Program-made: the position numbers and the translations under genes
In this document: piece after piece, positions 48,753 to 57,743 of the stretch
Position numbering within the stretch: position 1 is the stretch's first letter
Layout of the letters: every line of letters starts with the position of its first letter
Source: Janthinobacterium lividum
GTDB lineage: Bacteria > Pseudomonadota > Gammaproteobacteria > Burkholderiales > Burkholderiaceae_D
NCBI RefSeq assembly: GCF_034424625.1
Contig: NZ_CP139976.1
Location: forward strand, 5,084,001 to 5,148,000
Direction: 5' to 3'
Length of the DNA: 64,000 nucleotides
The notes under the pieces: model-generated
The model's input: only the letters and a program-made list of their open reading frames with translations
The model's database searches: none
Told to the model about the DNA's origin: nothing

Positions 48753-50162
48753 GTGAATCAAACTGACCAGTTGGCGGTACTGAAAAAACCGCTGCCAGAA
48801 TCCCTTGCTGCCGTACTTTCCCTGATCTTTGCCGACCGCTTTTCCATGACCCAAGCCATGCGCGAACACCATGGCCGCGACGAGTCGAGCTATCCTCCCA
48901 TGCTGCCGGACGCCGTCATCTTCGCCCATTCCACCGAGGAAGTGGCGGCCGCCGTCAAGCTGTGCAGCGCGCACGACGTGCCCATCATCGCCTACGGCAG
49001 CGGCACTTCGCTTGAAGGCCACGTGCTGGCCCTGCATGGCGGCGTGACGATTGACCTGTCGCAAATGCACCAGATGGTGGCGGTGCATGGTGAAGACTTG
49101 ACGGCCACCGTGCAGGCAGGGGTGACGCGCAAACAGCTGAACGAGGAAATCCGCGACACGGGCCTGTTCTTCCCCATCGACCCGGGCGCCAATGCGTCGC
49201 TGGGCGGCATGGCCGCCACGCGCGCCTCGGGCACGAACGCCGTGCGCTACGGCACCATGCGCGAAAACGTGCTGGCCCTGACGGTGGTGACGGCCGATGG
49301 CCGCATCATCAAGACGGGGACCAGGGCGAAAAAATCGTCGGCCGGCTACGACCTGACGCGCCTGTTCGTCGGCAGCGAGGGGACCCTGGGCATCATCACG
49401 GAAGTAACCGTAAAACTGTATCCGCTGCCGGAAGCCATCTCGGCTGCCGTGTGCTCGTTCCCCGGCACGGGCGAAGCCGTCAGCGCCGTGATCCAGACCA
49501 TCCAGATGGGCATTCCTGTGGCGCGGGTCGAGTTTCTCGATGAAAATGGCGTGAAAGCCATCAATGCCTACGACAAGATGGCGCTGCCGGAAAAGCCATT
49601 ATTACTGTTTGAATTTCACGGCACGCCGGCCAGCGTGGCCGAGCAGGCGCAGCTGGTGCAAGCCATTACGGCGGAGCATGGCGCCAGCGATTTCGAGTGG
49701 GCCAGCCGTCCCGAAGACCGCTCGCGCCTGTGGGCCGCGCGCCACAATGCGTATTTCGCCCTGCTGCAACTGCGTCCCGGCAGCCGCGCCATCTCCACCG
49801 ATTGCTGCGTGCCGATTTCGCGCCTGGCCGAATGCATCCTGGCCACCAAGGCCGATTGCGAAGCGCAGGGGCTCGTCTACGCCATCATCGGCCACGTGGG
49901 CGACGGCAACTTCCACGTGCAGATGCTGGTCGATCCCGATGACCCGGCCGATATCGCGCGCGCGGAAAAGATCAACAGCGACATGGTCACGCGCGCCATC
50001 GGCATGGACGGCACCTGCACGGGCGAGCACGGCGTGGGCATGCACAAGATGGCCTTCCTGGTGGAAGAACATGGTGCAGGCGCGATCGACACTATGCGCG
50101 CCCTCAAGCACGCGCTGGATCCGAAGAACATCATGAATCCGGGAAAGATCGTGCGCTGGTAA
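48753..50162 (+). CDS. FAD-linked 2-hydroxyacid oxidase (GlcD/Dld type)
   Basis: The 469-residue protein has a VAO/PCMH FAD domain (about 45-230, with YGSGTSLEGH and PGANASLGGMAATRASG) and a C-terminal FAD-linked oxidase domain (HVGDGNFHVQM, TGEHGVGMHK). Such proteins oxidise D-lactate, glycolate or other D-2-hydroxyacids, passing electrons to the respiratory chain; the exact substrate is not clear. A GTG start with GGAGG eight bases upstream is well supported. It converges on the next gene with no spacer. Confidence 0.93.
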   Translation: MNQTDQLAVLKKPLPESLAAVLSLIFADRFSMTQAMREHHGRDESSYPPMLPDAVIFAHSTEEVAAAVKLCSAHDVPIIAYGSGTSLEGHVLALHGGVTIDLSQMHQMVAVHGEDLTATVQAGVTRKQLNEEIRDTGLFFPIDPGANASLGGMAATRASGTNAVRYGTMRENVLALTVVTADGRIIKTGTRAKKSSAGYDLTRLFVGSEGTLGIITEVTVKLYPLPEAISAAVCSFPGTGEAVSAVIQTIQMGIPVARVEFLDENGVKAINAYDKMALPEKPLLLFEFHGTPASVAEQAQLVQAITAEHGASDFEWASRPEDRSRLWAARHNAYFALLQLRPGSRAISTDCCVPISRLAECILATKADCEAQGLVYAIIGHVGDGNFHVQMLVDPDDPADIARAEKINSDMVTRAIGMDGTCTGEHGVGMHKMAFLVEEHGAGAIDTMRALKHALDPKNIMNPGKIVRW

Positions 50163-50636
50163 CTATAATGCCATGCGCATCGGCACGAAAGCGATGCCGC
50201 CCTCCTCCACCTTCGGCCCCGTGGCGACAAAGCCCAGGCTTGTGTACAGGGGCAAGGCGTACAGGGAGGAATTGACGGTAAAGGCCGTCACATCGCCTTT
50301 GGCCAGCGACGCATCGCGGGCTGCCTGCCACAGGCGGCGCGCCATGCCGCGCCGGTGCCAGGCGCGCGGCACGAACATGTGGAACAGATGCGTGTTGTCG
50401 CGCATGGCCACCACGCCGGCCAGTGCGCCGTCGATATGCGCGAGCTGGTACGCATAGCGAGTCTGCGACAGATAGCCTTCGATGGCCGGCTGGCGGCAAT
50501 GTTCGATGAATTTTTCCGCTCCCGCGCCATCCGGGTGCAGGGTCAAAAAAGGCATCAGGTCGTCGATCAGGGCGACGATGGCGGGCGCGTCGGCGACCAG
50601 GGCGGGACGCAGTGTCGGTTCGGGCAAGGTTGTCAT
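50163..50636 (-). CDS. GNAT-family N-acetyltransferase
   Basis: The 157-residue protein shows the GNAT pattern: an N-terminal strand (LRPALVADAPAIVALI), then VVAMRDNTHLFHMFV and the acetyl-CoA loop RRGMARRLWQAA. The substrate is unknown. Start at 50636 (MTTLPEP). It is 39 bp downstream of dnaE2 on the same strand, possibly in the same SOS transcript, and its stop abuts that of the opposing oxidase gene. Confidence 0.85.
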   Translation of the reverse strand: MTTLPEPTLRPALVADAPAIVALIDDLMPFLTLHPDGAGAEKFIEHCRQPAIEGYLSQTRYAYQLAHIDGALAGVVAMRDNTHLFHMFVPRAWHRRGMARRLWQAARDASLAKGDVTAFTVNSSLYALPLYTSLGFVATGPKVEEGGIAFVPMRMAL

Positions 50637-50675
50637 ATTCAAATAATGCCATGCCCTCCTCCCCGCCGGCAACTC

Positions 50676-53600
50676 TCAACAGAAATCGCGGCTGCTGGTC
50701 CGCAAGCGTCCCAGCAAATGCGACATGTCGACCAGGCGCTTGGCCACCAGGTTGCGCACGATGCCTTCGCGCTGCCACACGCCGTACACGCCCAGCAGCG
50801 GCGCGCTCAGCACTTCGCGCCGCTGGCTTTCCACCAGGTCGGGCCAGACGATGACGTTGACCGTGCCCGTTTCGTCTTCCAGGGTCATGAAGATGACGCC
50901 CTTGGCCGTGCCCGGCCGCTGGCGCACGGTGACGATGCCGCAGGCGCGCGCCACCTGTCCGCTCGTGTAAGTCATCAAGGTGGACGCGGGCAGGAAACGC
51001 TGCTCCAGCAACTGCCTGCGCAGCAGCGCCAGCGGGTGGCGGCCCAGGGTCAGGCCTTGCGCGCGGTAGTCGCTGACGATGCTCTCGCCTTCCGTCGGCG
51101 CGGCCAGCACGGGCAAGTCTTCCTCTTGTGAGGTGGCGCGCAGCAAATCCCTGTCGGGCACGGCGCCGGCCGCCTGCCACAGCGCCGCGCGCCGGTGCCC
51201 GGCCAGCGCGTGCAGGGCATTGCCGTCGGCGAGCACCTGCAAGTCATGACGGTCCAGGCCGCCACGGAGGGCCAGGTCGGCCACGTCGGCGAAGGCAGCG
51301 ATGGCGCGCGCATCCTCGATGCGCCGGGCTGCTTCCGCGCGCATGCCGAACAGGCTGTTCAAGCCCAGGCGCACGGCGGGCCCATCGTCCCTGCCTACTT
51401 CCAATGCCGCTTCCCAGCCGCTGATGGCCACGTCGACGGGCAGCACCTGCACGCCATGCCGGCGCGCATCCTGCACCAGTTGCGAGGGACTGTAAAAGCC
51501 CATGGGCTGGCTATTCAGCAAGGCGCACAGGAAGGCGGCCGGTTCGTGGCATTTCAGCCAGGAACTGGCGTACGTCAGCAGGGCGAAGCTGGCCGCGTGC
51601 GACTCGGGAAAGCCATATTCGCCGAAGCCCTCGATCTGGCTGAAGATGGCCTCCGCGAACTCCCGTTTATACTCATTTTTGACCATCGTTTCGACGATGC
51701 GTTCCTTGTAATTGTTCATGCCGCCCTTGCGTTTCCAGGCCGCCATGGCGCGCCGCAACTGGTCCGCTTCGCCGGGCGTGAAATCGGCCGCGATGATGGC
51801 TACCTGCATCACCTGTTCCTGGAAGATGGGGATGCCGAGGGTGCGGCCCAGCGCCTTTTCCAGGCCCTTCGGATAATCGATTGGCTCCTTTTTCTGGCGC
51901 CGCTGCAGATACGGATGCACCATGCCGCCCTGGATGGGGCCGGGGCGCACCAGCGCCACCTCGATGACGAGGTCGTAGAATTCACGGGGACGCAGGCGCG
52001 GCAGCATGCTCATCTGGGCGCGCGACTCGATCTGGAACACGCCGATGGTGTCCGCCTCGCACATCATGTCGTAGGTGACGGGGTCTTCCGCGGGAATATC
52101 CTGCAGACGGAATTCCTCGCCGCGCCGCGCCCCCACCAGTTCCAGCGCACGGCGCAGGGCCGACAGCATGCCCAGCGCCAGCACGTCGACCTTCATCAAG
52201 CCCAGCTCTTCCAGGTCATTCTTGTCCCACTCGATGACGCTGCGTTCGGCCATGGCCGCGTTTTCAATCGGCACCAGACGCGACAACTTGCCCTGAGCAA
52301 TGACAAAGCCGCCCGGATGCTGCGACAAATGACGGGGAAAGCCCAGCAACTGCTGCGCCAGGCCAGCCCACTGCTGCGACAATGCCGCTTCCGGGTCGAG
52401 CCCGCATTCGGCCAGGCGCTCGAGCAGATCGCGCCTGCCATCGAACCAGCGGTGCGCCTTGGCCACCTTTTCCACGATGGCCAGGTCGATCCCCAGCGCC
52501 CGGCCGCTGTCGCGCAAGGCGCTCTTGGGCCGGTAGCTGATCACCACGGCCGCCAGCGCGGCCCGCTCGCGGCCATATTTTCCGTAGATATATTGAATCA
52601 CTTCTTCGCGCCGCTGGTGCTCGAAATCGACGTCGATATCGGGCGGCTCGTTGCGCTCGCGCGACATGAAACGCCCGACCAGCGAGTTGCCGCGCGCCGG
52701 GTCCACTTCCGTGATGTGCAAGCAATAGCAGACGGCCGAATTGGCGGCCGAGCCCCGGCCCTGGCACAGGATGTTTTGCGAGCGGGCAAAGCGCACGATG
52801 TCGTACACGGTCAAAAAGTACGCTTCATACGACAGCTCCGCGATCAGTTCCAGCTCCTGCTCGACCTGCTCCTGCACGTTCGCCGGAATGCCCAGCGGAA
52901 AGCGGATACGCGCGCCCGCATACGTTTCTTCGCGCAGATACGTCGCCGGCGTGTGGCCGTGCGGCACCAACTCGTCGGGATAGTCATAGCGCAAACTGTC
53001 GAGCGAGAATGTGCACAGCTCCGCGATGCGCAGGGTTTCCGCCAGCGCCTGCGGCGGATACACATTGGCCAGGCGCAAGCGCGCGCGCAGATGCTGTTCC
53101 GCGTTTTGCGCCAGCGCATAGCCGCACTCGCCCACGGGCTTGCCCACGCGGATCGCGCACAGCGTGTCGAGCAGGGGCTTGCGCGAACGCACGTGCATGC
53201 ACACGTGGCCGACGGCCACCGCGGACAAGCCCAGCGCTTGCGCCGCCTCCTGCACGGCGCTGCGGTGCGCGTCATCCTGCGCCCGCTGCAGCAGGTTCAG
53301 GCCCACCCAGCTGCGCTCGCTGCCAAAGGTAGCCGCCATCCATGCCCCCTGCGCGCGCACGGTTTCCGGCTGGGCCGGATAGCTGGGCAGCAAGATCATC
53401 AAACAGCCCGGCAGCCCCCGCAAATGGGCAAACTCGGGCGATGACGCGGCGAAATCATCGGGCGTCAGCAAATAGCGCCCCTTGGCCGCCCGCGTGCGCG
53501 CCATGGTGATCAGTTCCGACAAGTTGCCGTAACCGTCGATGTCTTGCACCAGCGCCAGCAAGGACAGGGCCGGACTGCCGTCGGACTGCGTCAAATGAAA

Positions 53601-53816
53601 ATGCGCCCCGATAATCAGGGGAAAATCGGCCCGCTTGGCCACCGCATGGGCACGCACGACACCCGCCAGCGAACACTCGTCGGTAATGGCCAGCCCCTTG
53701 TAACCGAGCTGGACGGCGCGCGCAACCAGCTCTTCCGCATGCGAGGCCCCATGCAGGAAGCTGAAATTACTCAGGCAGTACAACTCAGCATACTCGGGTA
53801 AGACTGCGCCCCACAT
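50676..53816 (-). CDS. dnaE2: Error-prone DNA polymerase DnaE2 (ImuC)
   Basis: The 1046-residue second DNA polymerase III alpha subunit is of the translesion type. It has an N-terminal PHP domain (YAELYCLSNFSFLHGASH), the palm catalytic aspartates in PPDIDVDFEHQRR, the FSIHPGG-like FPRHLSQHPGG and a C-terminal OB fold (ACGIVTVRQRPGTAKGVIF). It works with ImuA/ImuB in damage mutagenesis. A perfect LexA box lies just upstream. Unlike the common lexA-imuA-imuB-dnaE2 cassette, no imuA or imuB is adjacent here. GAGGT precedes the ATG. Confidence 0.96.
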   Translation of the reverse strand: MWGAVLPEYAELYCLSNFSFLHGASHAEELVARAVQLGYKGLAITDECSLAGVVRAHAVAKRADFPLIIGAHFHLTQSDGSPALSLLALVQDIDGYGNLSELITMARTRAAKGRYLLTPDDFAASSPEFAHLRGLPGCLMILLPSYPAQPETVRAQGAWMAATFGSERSWVGLNLLQRAQDDAHRSAVQEAAQALGLSAVAVGHVCMHVRSRKPLLDTLCAIRVGKPVGECGYALAQNAEQHLRARLRLANVYPPQALAETLRIAELCTFSLDSLRYDYPDELVPHGHTPATYLREETYAGARIRFPLGIPANVQEQVEQELELIAELSYEAYFLTVYDIVRFARSQNILCQGRGSAANSAVCYCLHITEVDPARGNSLVGRFMSRERNEPPDIDVDFEHQRREEVIQYIYGKYGRERAALAAVVISYRPKSALRDSGRALGIDLAIVEKVAKAHRWFDGRRDLLERLAECGLDPEAALSQQWAGLAQQLLGFPRHLSQHPGGFVIAQGKLSRLVPIENAAMAERSVIEWDKNDLEELGLMKVDVLALGMLSALRRALELVGARRGEEFRLQDIPAEDPVTYDMMCEADTIGVFQIESRAQMSMLPRLRPREFYDLVIEVALVRPGPIQGGMVHPYLQRRQKKEPIDYPKGLEKALGRTLGIPIFQEQVMQVAIIAADFTPGEADQLRRAMAAWKRKGGMNNYKERIVETMVKNEYKREFAEAIFSQIEGFGEYGFPESHAASFALLTYASSWLKCHEPAAFLCALLNSQPMGFYSPSQLVQDARRHGVQVLPVDVAISGWEAALEVGRDDGPAVRLGLNSLFGMRAEAARRIEDARAIAAFADVADLALRGGLDRHDLQVLADGNALHALAGHRRAALWQAAGAVPDRDLLRATSQEEDLPVLAAPTEGESIVSDYRAQGLTLGRHPLALLRRQLLEQRFLPASTLMTYTSGQVARACGIVTVRQRPGTAKGVIFMTLEDETGTVNVIVWPDLVESQRREVLSAPLLGVYGVWQREGIVRNLVAKRLVDMSHLLGRLRTSSRDFC

Positions 53817-53828
53817 GATCTACCTCAA

Positions 53829-53848
53829 TACTGTATATAAACACAGTA
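53829..53848. promoter_or_regulatory. LexA (SOS) box upstream of dnaE2
   Basis: TACTGTATATAAACACAGTA matches the CTG-N10-CAG LexA consensus with the flanking TA. Its near edge is 13 bp upstream of the dnaE2 ATG. It is also 64 bp upstream of the divergent PhzF-like gene. Confidence 0.9.
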
Positions 53849-53912
53849 TATTATACTTATCTGGAATCGGGCTTATCGTTTATGCTGGTGTTTTACCTCG
53901 ACATCGACCGCC

Positions 53913-54707
53913 ATGATCGTCCATCTCTTGAAATGTTTCGGCGCCGCACCCGGTGGCGGCAATGCGGCACTGGTCGTGGAAAACGACCACGGCAACGAAA
54001 CGGCGCGCCAGCAATTCGCCCAGGAGCGGCAAGTGAGCGCCTGCGTCTTCATCGACCGGCAGGCGGACGGCGCGGAGGGATGCCTCGTGCTCGACTATTT
54101 TTATCCGCACACGCGCAGCCCCCTGTGCCTGCACGCCACCCTGGCGGCCGCGCATGTGCTGCTGACGGCGCCCGGCGCGCCGGCAACCCTGACGGTCGCC
54201 ACGGCCATGCGCGGACAAGCCTTGCAGCTGGTGCGCCGCGCGGAGGGATTATTCATCGGCCTGGTGCCGCAGCCGGCGCCTGCTGTCATGCTGGAAAAAT
54301 ATGTGCCATCCGAACTGATGGGCCAGCATATGCACTTGCTGTCGCCGCCCGTGATCGCCTCCGTCGGCAGCCCGAAGCTGCTGCTGGAGGTGGCCGACCG
54401 CACCACCCTGCGCGCGCTGCGGCCGAACCTGGAACTGATCGCCGACTGGAGCGCCTTGCATCAGATCAGCGGCTGCTATGCGTATTGCCGCACGGGCGAG
54501 CATGAGTATGAGGGGCGCAACTTCAACCACCTCGATCCGGCGCTGGAAGACAGCGCCACGGGCGTGGCGGCGGGCGCGCTGGCGGCGCATTTGCAACAGT
54601 CGCTGCGTCTGCACCAGGGCCACGTGACGCAGCAGCCGTGTTTGATCGAGGTGCAATACAGCGCGCAGGCCATCCGGGTGGGCGGCATGGTGCAACGCAG
54701 CACCTGA
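53913..54707 (+). CDS. PhzF-family isomerase-like protein
   Basis: The 264-residue protein has the two-lobed PhzF/diaminopimelate epimerase-like fold by motif: GGGNAALVVE near the start (GNP loop), SPLCLHATLAAAHVL and DSATGVAAGALAAHL near the end, which matches the D-P-A-T-G-S-A family motif with changes. Most such proteins are isomerases of unknown substrate; a phenazine role is not implied because no phz operon is present. Confidence 0.87.
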   Translation: MIVHLLKCFGAAPGGGNAALVVENDHGNETARQQFAQERQVSACVFIDRQADGAEGCLVLDYFYPHTRSPLCLHATLAAAHVLLTAPGAPATLTVATAMRGQALQLVRRAEGLFIGLVPQPAPAVMLEKYVPSELMGQHMHLLSPPVIASVGSPKLLLEVADRTTLRALRPNLELIADWSALHQISGCYAYCRTGEHEYEGRNFNHLDPALEDSATGVAAGALAAHLQQSLRLHQGHVTQQPCLIEVQYSAQAIRVGGMVQRST

Positions 54708-54884
54708 ATGGGGCGCGCCGCACCAGCACAAGGCAAGCCAGGCAGCGGCCAAAAGATAATCAACCAGGAAACAACAGTTACAGCAAATTTGTAATAACAA
54801 AACAAAGTATCGCTGGTGAATGCTGAAATGATGGCACTAGAATCAAGTCACGAATTTTGCTCATCAGCCACTTGGAGATACTGC

Positions 54885-57287
54885 GTGCCGACCCTCACCA
54901 CCTTGCGTAAAGCAGTCCTCATCAGCCTGTACGGCAGCGCCGCCCTGGCCGCCTTCAGCCCTGCCGCCATGGCCCAGAACACGGAAGCGGCCGCCACAGA
55001 AGGCCCCGTGCAAACGGTCAGCGTGGTCGGTTCGCGCCGGGTCGCCAGTTCCGCTACCGATACCATGGTGCCGGTCGATATCATTCCCATTTCCAAGGTG
55101 GCCGAGCAAGGTGGCCAGTTTGACCTGGCGCAATCGCTGCAATACATCTCGCCCTCGTTCAACTCCACGCGCCAGACAGGCGCCGACGGGGCCGACCTGA
55201 TCGATTCGGCCGCCCTGCGCGGCCTCGGCTCGGACCAGACCCTCGTGCTGGTGAATGGCAAGCGGCGCCACACGACGGCCCTCGTCAACCTGTTCGGTGC
55301 GCGCAACCGCGGCAACACGGGTACGGACATGAATGCGATTCCTTTGCTGGCGATCAAGAACGTGCAAGTGCTGCGCGACGGCGCCGCCGCCCAGTACGGC
55401 TCGGACGCCATTGCCGGCGTGATCGACATCGAACTCAAGAAAAGCCTGGGCTGCGAAGCCGTGGCCGGCTACAGCCAGTATTCCGAAGGCGACGGCAAGA
55501 ATTACATGACCTCGGCCTATTGCGGCATCGCCCTGGGCGACAAGGGCACCTTGGCCATCACGGGCGAATACCTGGACCGGGGCCGCTCGAACCGCGCCGA
55601 TGCCGACAGCATGCGCATCATCGGCGACACCAAGTCCAGGAACAAAACCCTGTATATCAATGGCGACTACGCCACCAGCAGCACAGGCAAACTGTACTTC
55701 ACGGCCGGCGCCCAGACGCGCGACGCATCGAGCGCCGCATTCGGCCGGGGCGGCATCGGCAGCGACGATATTCCGTCGCGCAATTCCGCCGCCATGTACC
55801 CGGACGGGTTCGTGCCTTTCATCAATGGCAAGATCGACGACCAGTACGCCACCATCGGCCACCGCAGCCAGATCGGCGAATGGCATGCTGACTTTTCGCA
55901 GACCTATGGCTACAACAAGATGCGCTACGACATCAGCAACACGCTGAACGCATCGATCGCCAACCTCGACCTGATGAACGGCGGCAAGGGTGTCAGCCCC
56001 AGCAGCTTTGACGCGGGCGGCTTCTCGTTCCAGCAACTGACCAGCAATGCCGATTTCAGCCGCTATTACGATACGGTGATGCGCGGCATGAACGTGGCCT
56101 TCGGCGCCGAATACCGCAGCGAGGAATACAAGATCATGGCCGGCGAACCGGGTTCCTACAGCGACGCCGACGGCGTGGGCGTGGGCGGCAATGCGGGCAG
56201 CCAGGGCTTTCCCGGCTTCCAGCCTGGCGACGCCACCAAGGCCAGGCGCCACAGCATCGCCGCGTATGGCGACGTGGAACTGGACTGGACGGAACGCCTG
56301 AAAACCCAGGCGGCTTTGCGCTATGAGAAATTCAGCGACTTCGGCTCCACCGTGACGGGCAAGCTGGCCGCCAGCTACAAGCTGGCGCCGAACGTGCTGC
56401 TGCGCGGTTCGGCCAGCACGGGTTTCCGCGCGCCATCGTTGCAGCAAGTGTATTTCTCGTCCACCTTCACCGACTTCATCGGCGGCGTGCCCACGGACGT
56501 GGTGCTGGCACCGAATGGCGGCGTCGTCGCCAACGCGGCCGGCATTCCCAAGTTGAAAGAGGAGAAATCCACCAGTTTTACCTTGGGCACCACCTGGACG
56601 CCGACGCAAGCCATTTCCGTGACGGCCGACTTGTACAACATCAAGATCAAGGACCGCATCGTACTGTCGGGCCGCTTCAATGCCGACAACTACCCGGACC
56701 TGGCCGCGCGCCTGGCCTTGCTGGGCGTGGGCGAGGCGCAATTCTTCGTCAACTCCATCGACACGCGCACGCGCGGGCTGGACTTGACGGCCTCGCACAA
56801 GGGCGAGCTGGCCGGTAACCGCCTGAACACCTTCCTGGCCTTGAATTTGAGCAAAACGGAAGTGACGAAAGTCAAGACGCCCGCCTCGCTGACGGGCTTC
56901 GAGGATGTCCTGCTGTCCGAACGCGAACGCCTGTTCATCGAACAGGGCGGCCCGCGCGCGAAAGCCACCTTGGGCTTCGACTACATCACGGGCAAGCTGG
57001 AATCGGACCTGCGCATCATCTACTTTGGCCCGCAAACCCTGGGCACCTTCAGCGGCACGGCCGAAGGCGTACCGAACGCCCGCTATAAGGCCAAGACGTC
57101 CGCCGACCTGAGCTTTACCTACAGCATCAGCAAGAACACCAAGCTGACCTTTGGCGGCAACAACATCTTCAACGTCAAGCCCACCACGCAGAACGCGGAC
57201 GAAACGGATAACGGCTTCAAATACGACAGCGTGCAGTTCGGCCTGAACGGCGCTTCGTACTTCGGGCGGCTGTGGGTGAAGTTCTGA
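54885..57287 (+). CDS. TonB-dependent receptor
   Basis: The 800-residue receptor has a signal peptide to about A30 (SPAAMA|Q), a TonB-box-like VQTVSVVGSRR, a plug domain (ALRGLGSDQTLVLVNGKRRH, VQVLRDGAAAQYGSDAIAGVID) and a barrel ending YFGRLWVKF. This plug form is frequent in receptors for small organics or siderophore-like compounds. The GTG at 54885 is chosen because GGAGAT precedes it; the in-frame ATG at 54816 lacks a ribosome site and would bury the signal peptide. The gene stands alone and ends in a terminator. Confidence 0.92.
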   Translation: MPTLTTLRKAVLISLYGSAALAAFSPAAMAQNTEAAATEGPVQTVSVVGSRRVASSATDTMVPVDIIPISKVAEQGGQFDLAQSLQYISPSFNSTRQTGADGADLIDSAALRGLGSDQTLVLVNGKRRHTTALVNLFGARNRGNTGTDMNAIPLLAIKNVQVLRDGAAAQYGSDAIAGVIDIELKKSLGCEAVAGYSQYSEGDGKNYMTSAYCGIALGDKGTLAITGEYLDRGRSNRADADSMRIIGDTKSRNKTLYINGDYATSSTGKLYFTAGAQTRDASSAAFGRGGIGSDDIPSRNSAAMYPDGFVPFINGKIDDQYATIGHRSQIGEWHADFSQTYGYNKMRYDISNTLNASIANLDLMNGGKGVSPSSFDAGGFSFQQLTSNADFSRYYDTVMRGMNVAFGAEYRSEEYKIMAGEPGSYSDADGVGVGGNAGSQGFPGFQPGDATKARRHSIAAYGDVELDWTERLKTQAALRYEKFSDFGSTVTGKLAASYKLAPNVLLRGSASTGFRAPSLQQVYFSSTFTDFIGGVPTDVVLAPNGGVVANAAGIPKLKEEKSTSFTLGTTWTPTQAISVTADLYNIKIKDRIVLSGRFNADNYPDLAARLALLGVGEAQFFVNSIDTRTRGLDLTASHKGELAGNRLNTFLALNLSKTEVTKVKTPASLTGFEDVLLSERERLFIEQGGPRAKATLGFDYITGKLESDLRIIYFGPQTLGTFSGTAEGVPNARYKAKTSADLSFTYSISKNTKLTFGGNNIFNVKPTTQNADETDNGFKYDSVQFGLNGASYFGRLWVKF

Positions 57288-57306
57288 TCACCGTGTCCGC
57301 ATAAAG

Positions 57307-57344
57307 ACAGCGGCTGCGCCAGCTTGGGCAGCCGCTGTTTTTTT
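57307..57344 (+). terminator. Rho-independent terminator after the TonB receptor
   Basis: The 11-bp stem ACAGCGGCTGC/GCAGCCGCTGT has a 10-nt loop and is followed by seven T residues. Confidence 0.92.
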
Positions 57345-57345
57345 A

Positions 57346-57743
57346 TGTCGGCATCAATACATGGTCAGATGGCAGGAGCTTGATTGGATAATTGCATCAG
57401 CTCATCCTTGCATCAAGTTAGGCAAAGCGAAAGTGACGGAGTGATAATGGGCAGGAGACTCAAATGCTGTCAACCGTCCAGTAGTGGCTGCAGGCAGCCC
57501 CCATGGAGGATAGCCAATTATCAATCCGAAAAACTCATGCATTGTCACGAAAACACCGGTGACCGCCGATGGACGATCGCCCGCATGCACGGAGAAGGCA
57601 TCAGCCCCCTGTTTTTCGCACACGTTCGCTTTTCCGGCCCCCGGCGGCTCCCCGCCAGCCCGGCCGCCGCGAACAATCTTTGCCCTGCGGCGGAAAGCAC
57701 GGATAATAGCGGCTAACTCATAAGCACAGTATTGGATTACCTC
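57346..57743 (+). other. Intergenic region upstream of the OsmC-YcaO gene
   Basis: About 400 bp without a supported gene. A 110-codon frame at 57384-57716 has no ribosome site, no recognisable motif and codon use unlike the neighbours, so it is not called. The region presumably holds the promoter of the next gene; no clear -35/-10 pair is assigned. Confidence 0.4.

Noticed and set aside
53913..54707. PhzF homologue as evidence of phenazine synthesis
   Set aside because: No other phz genes are present, and PhzF-family proteins are widespread with unrelated roles.
57384..57716. 110-codon open frame upstream of the OsmC-YcaO gene
   Set aside because: No ribosome site, no motif, Cys/Arg/Pro-rich random-like composition; more likely untranslated upstream region.
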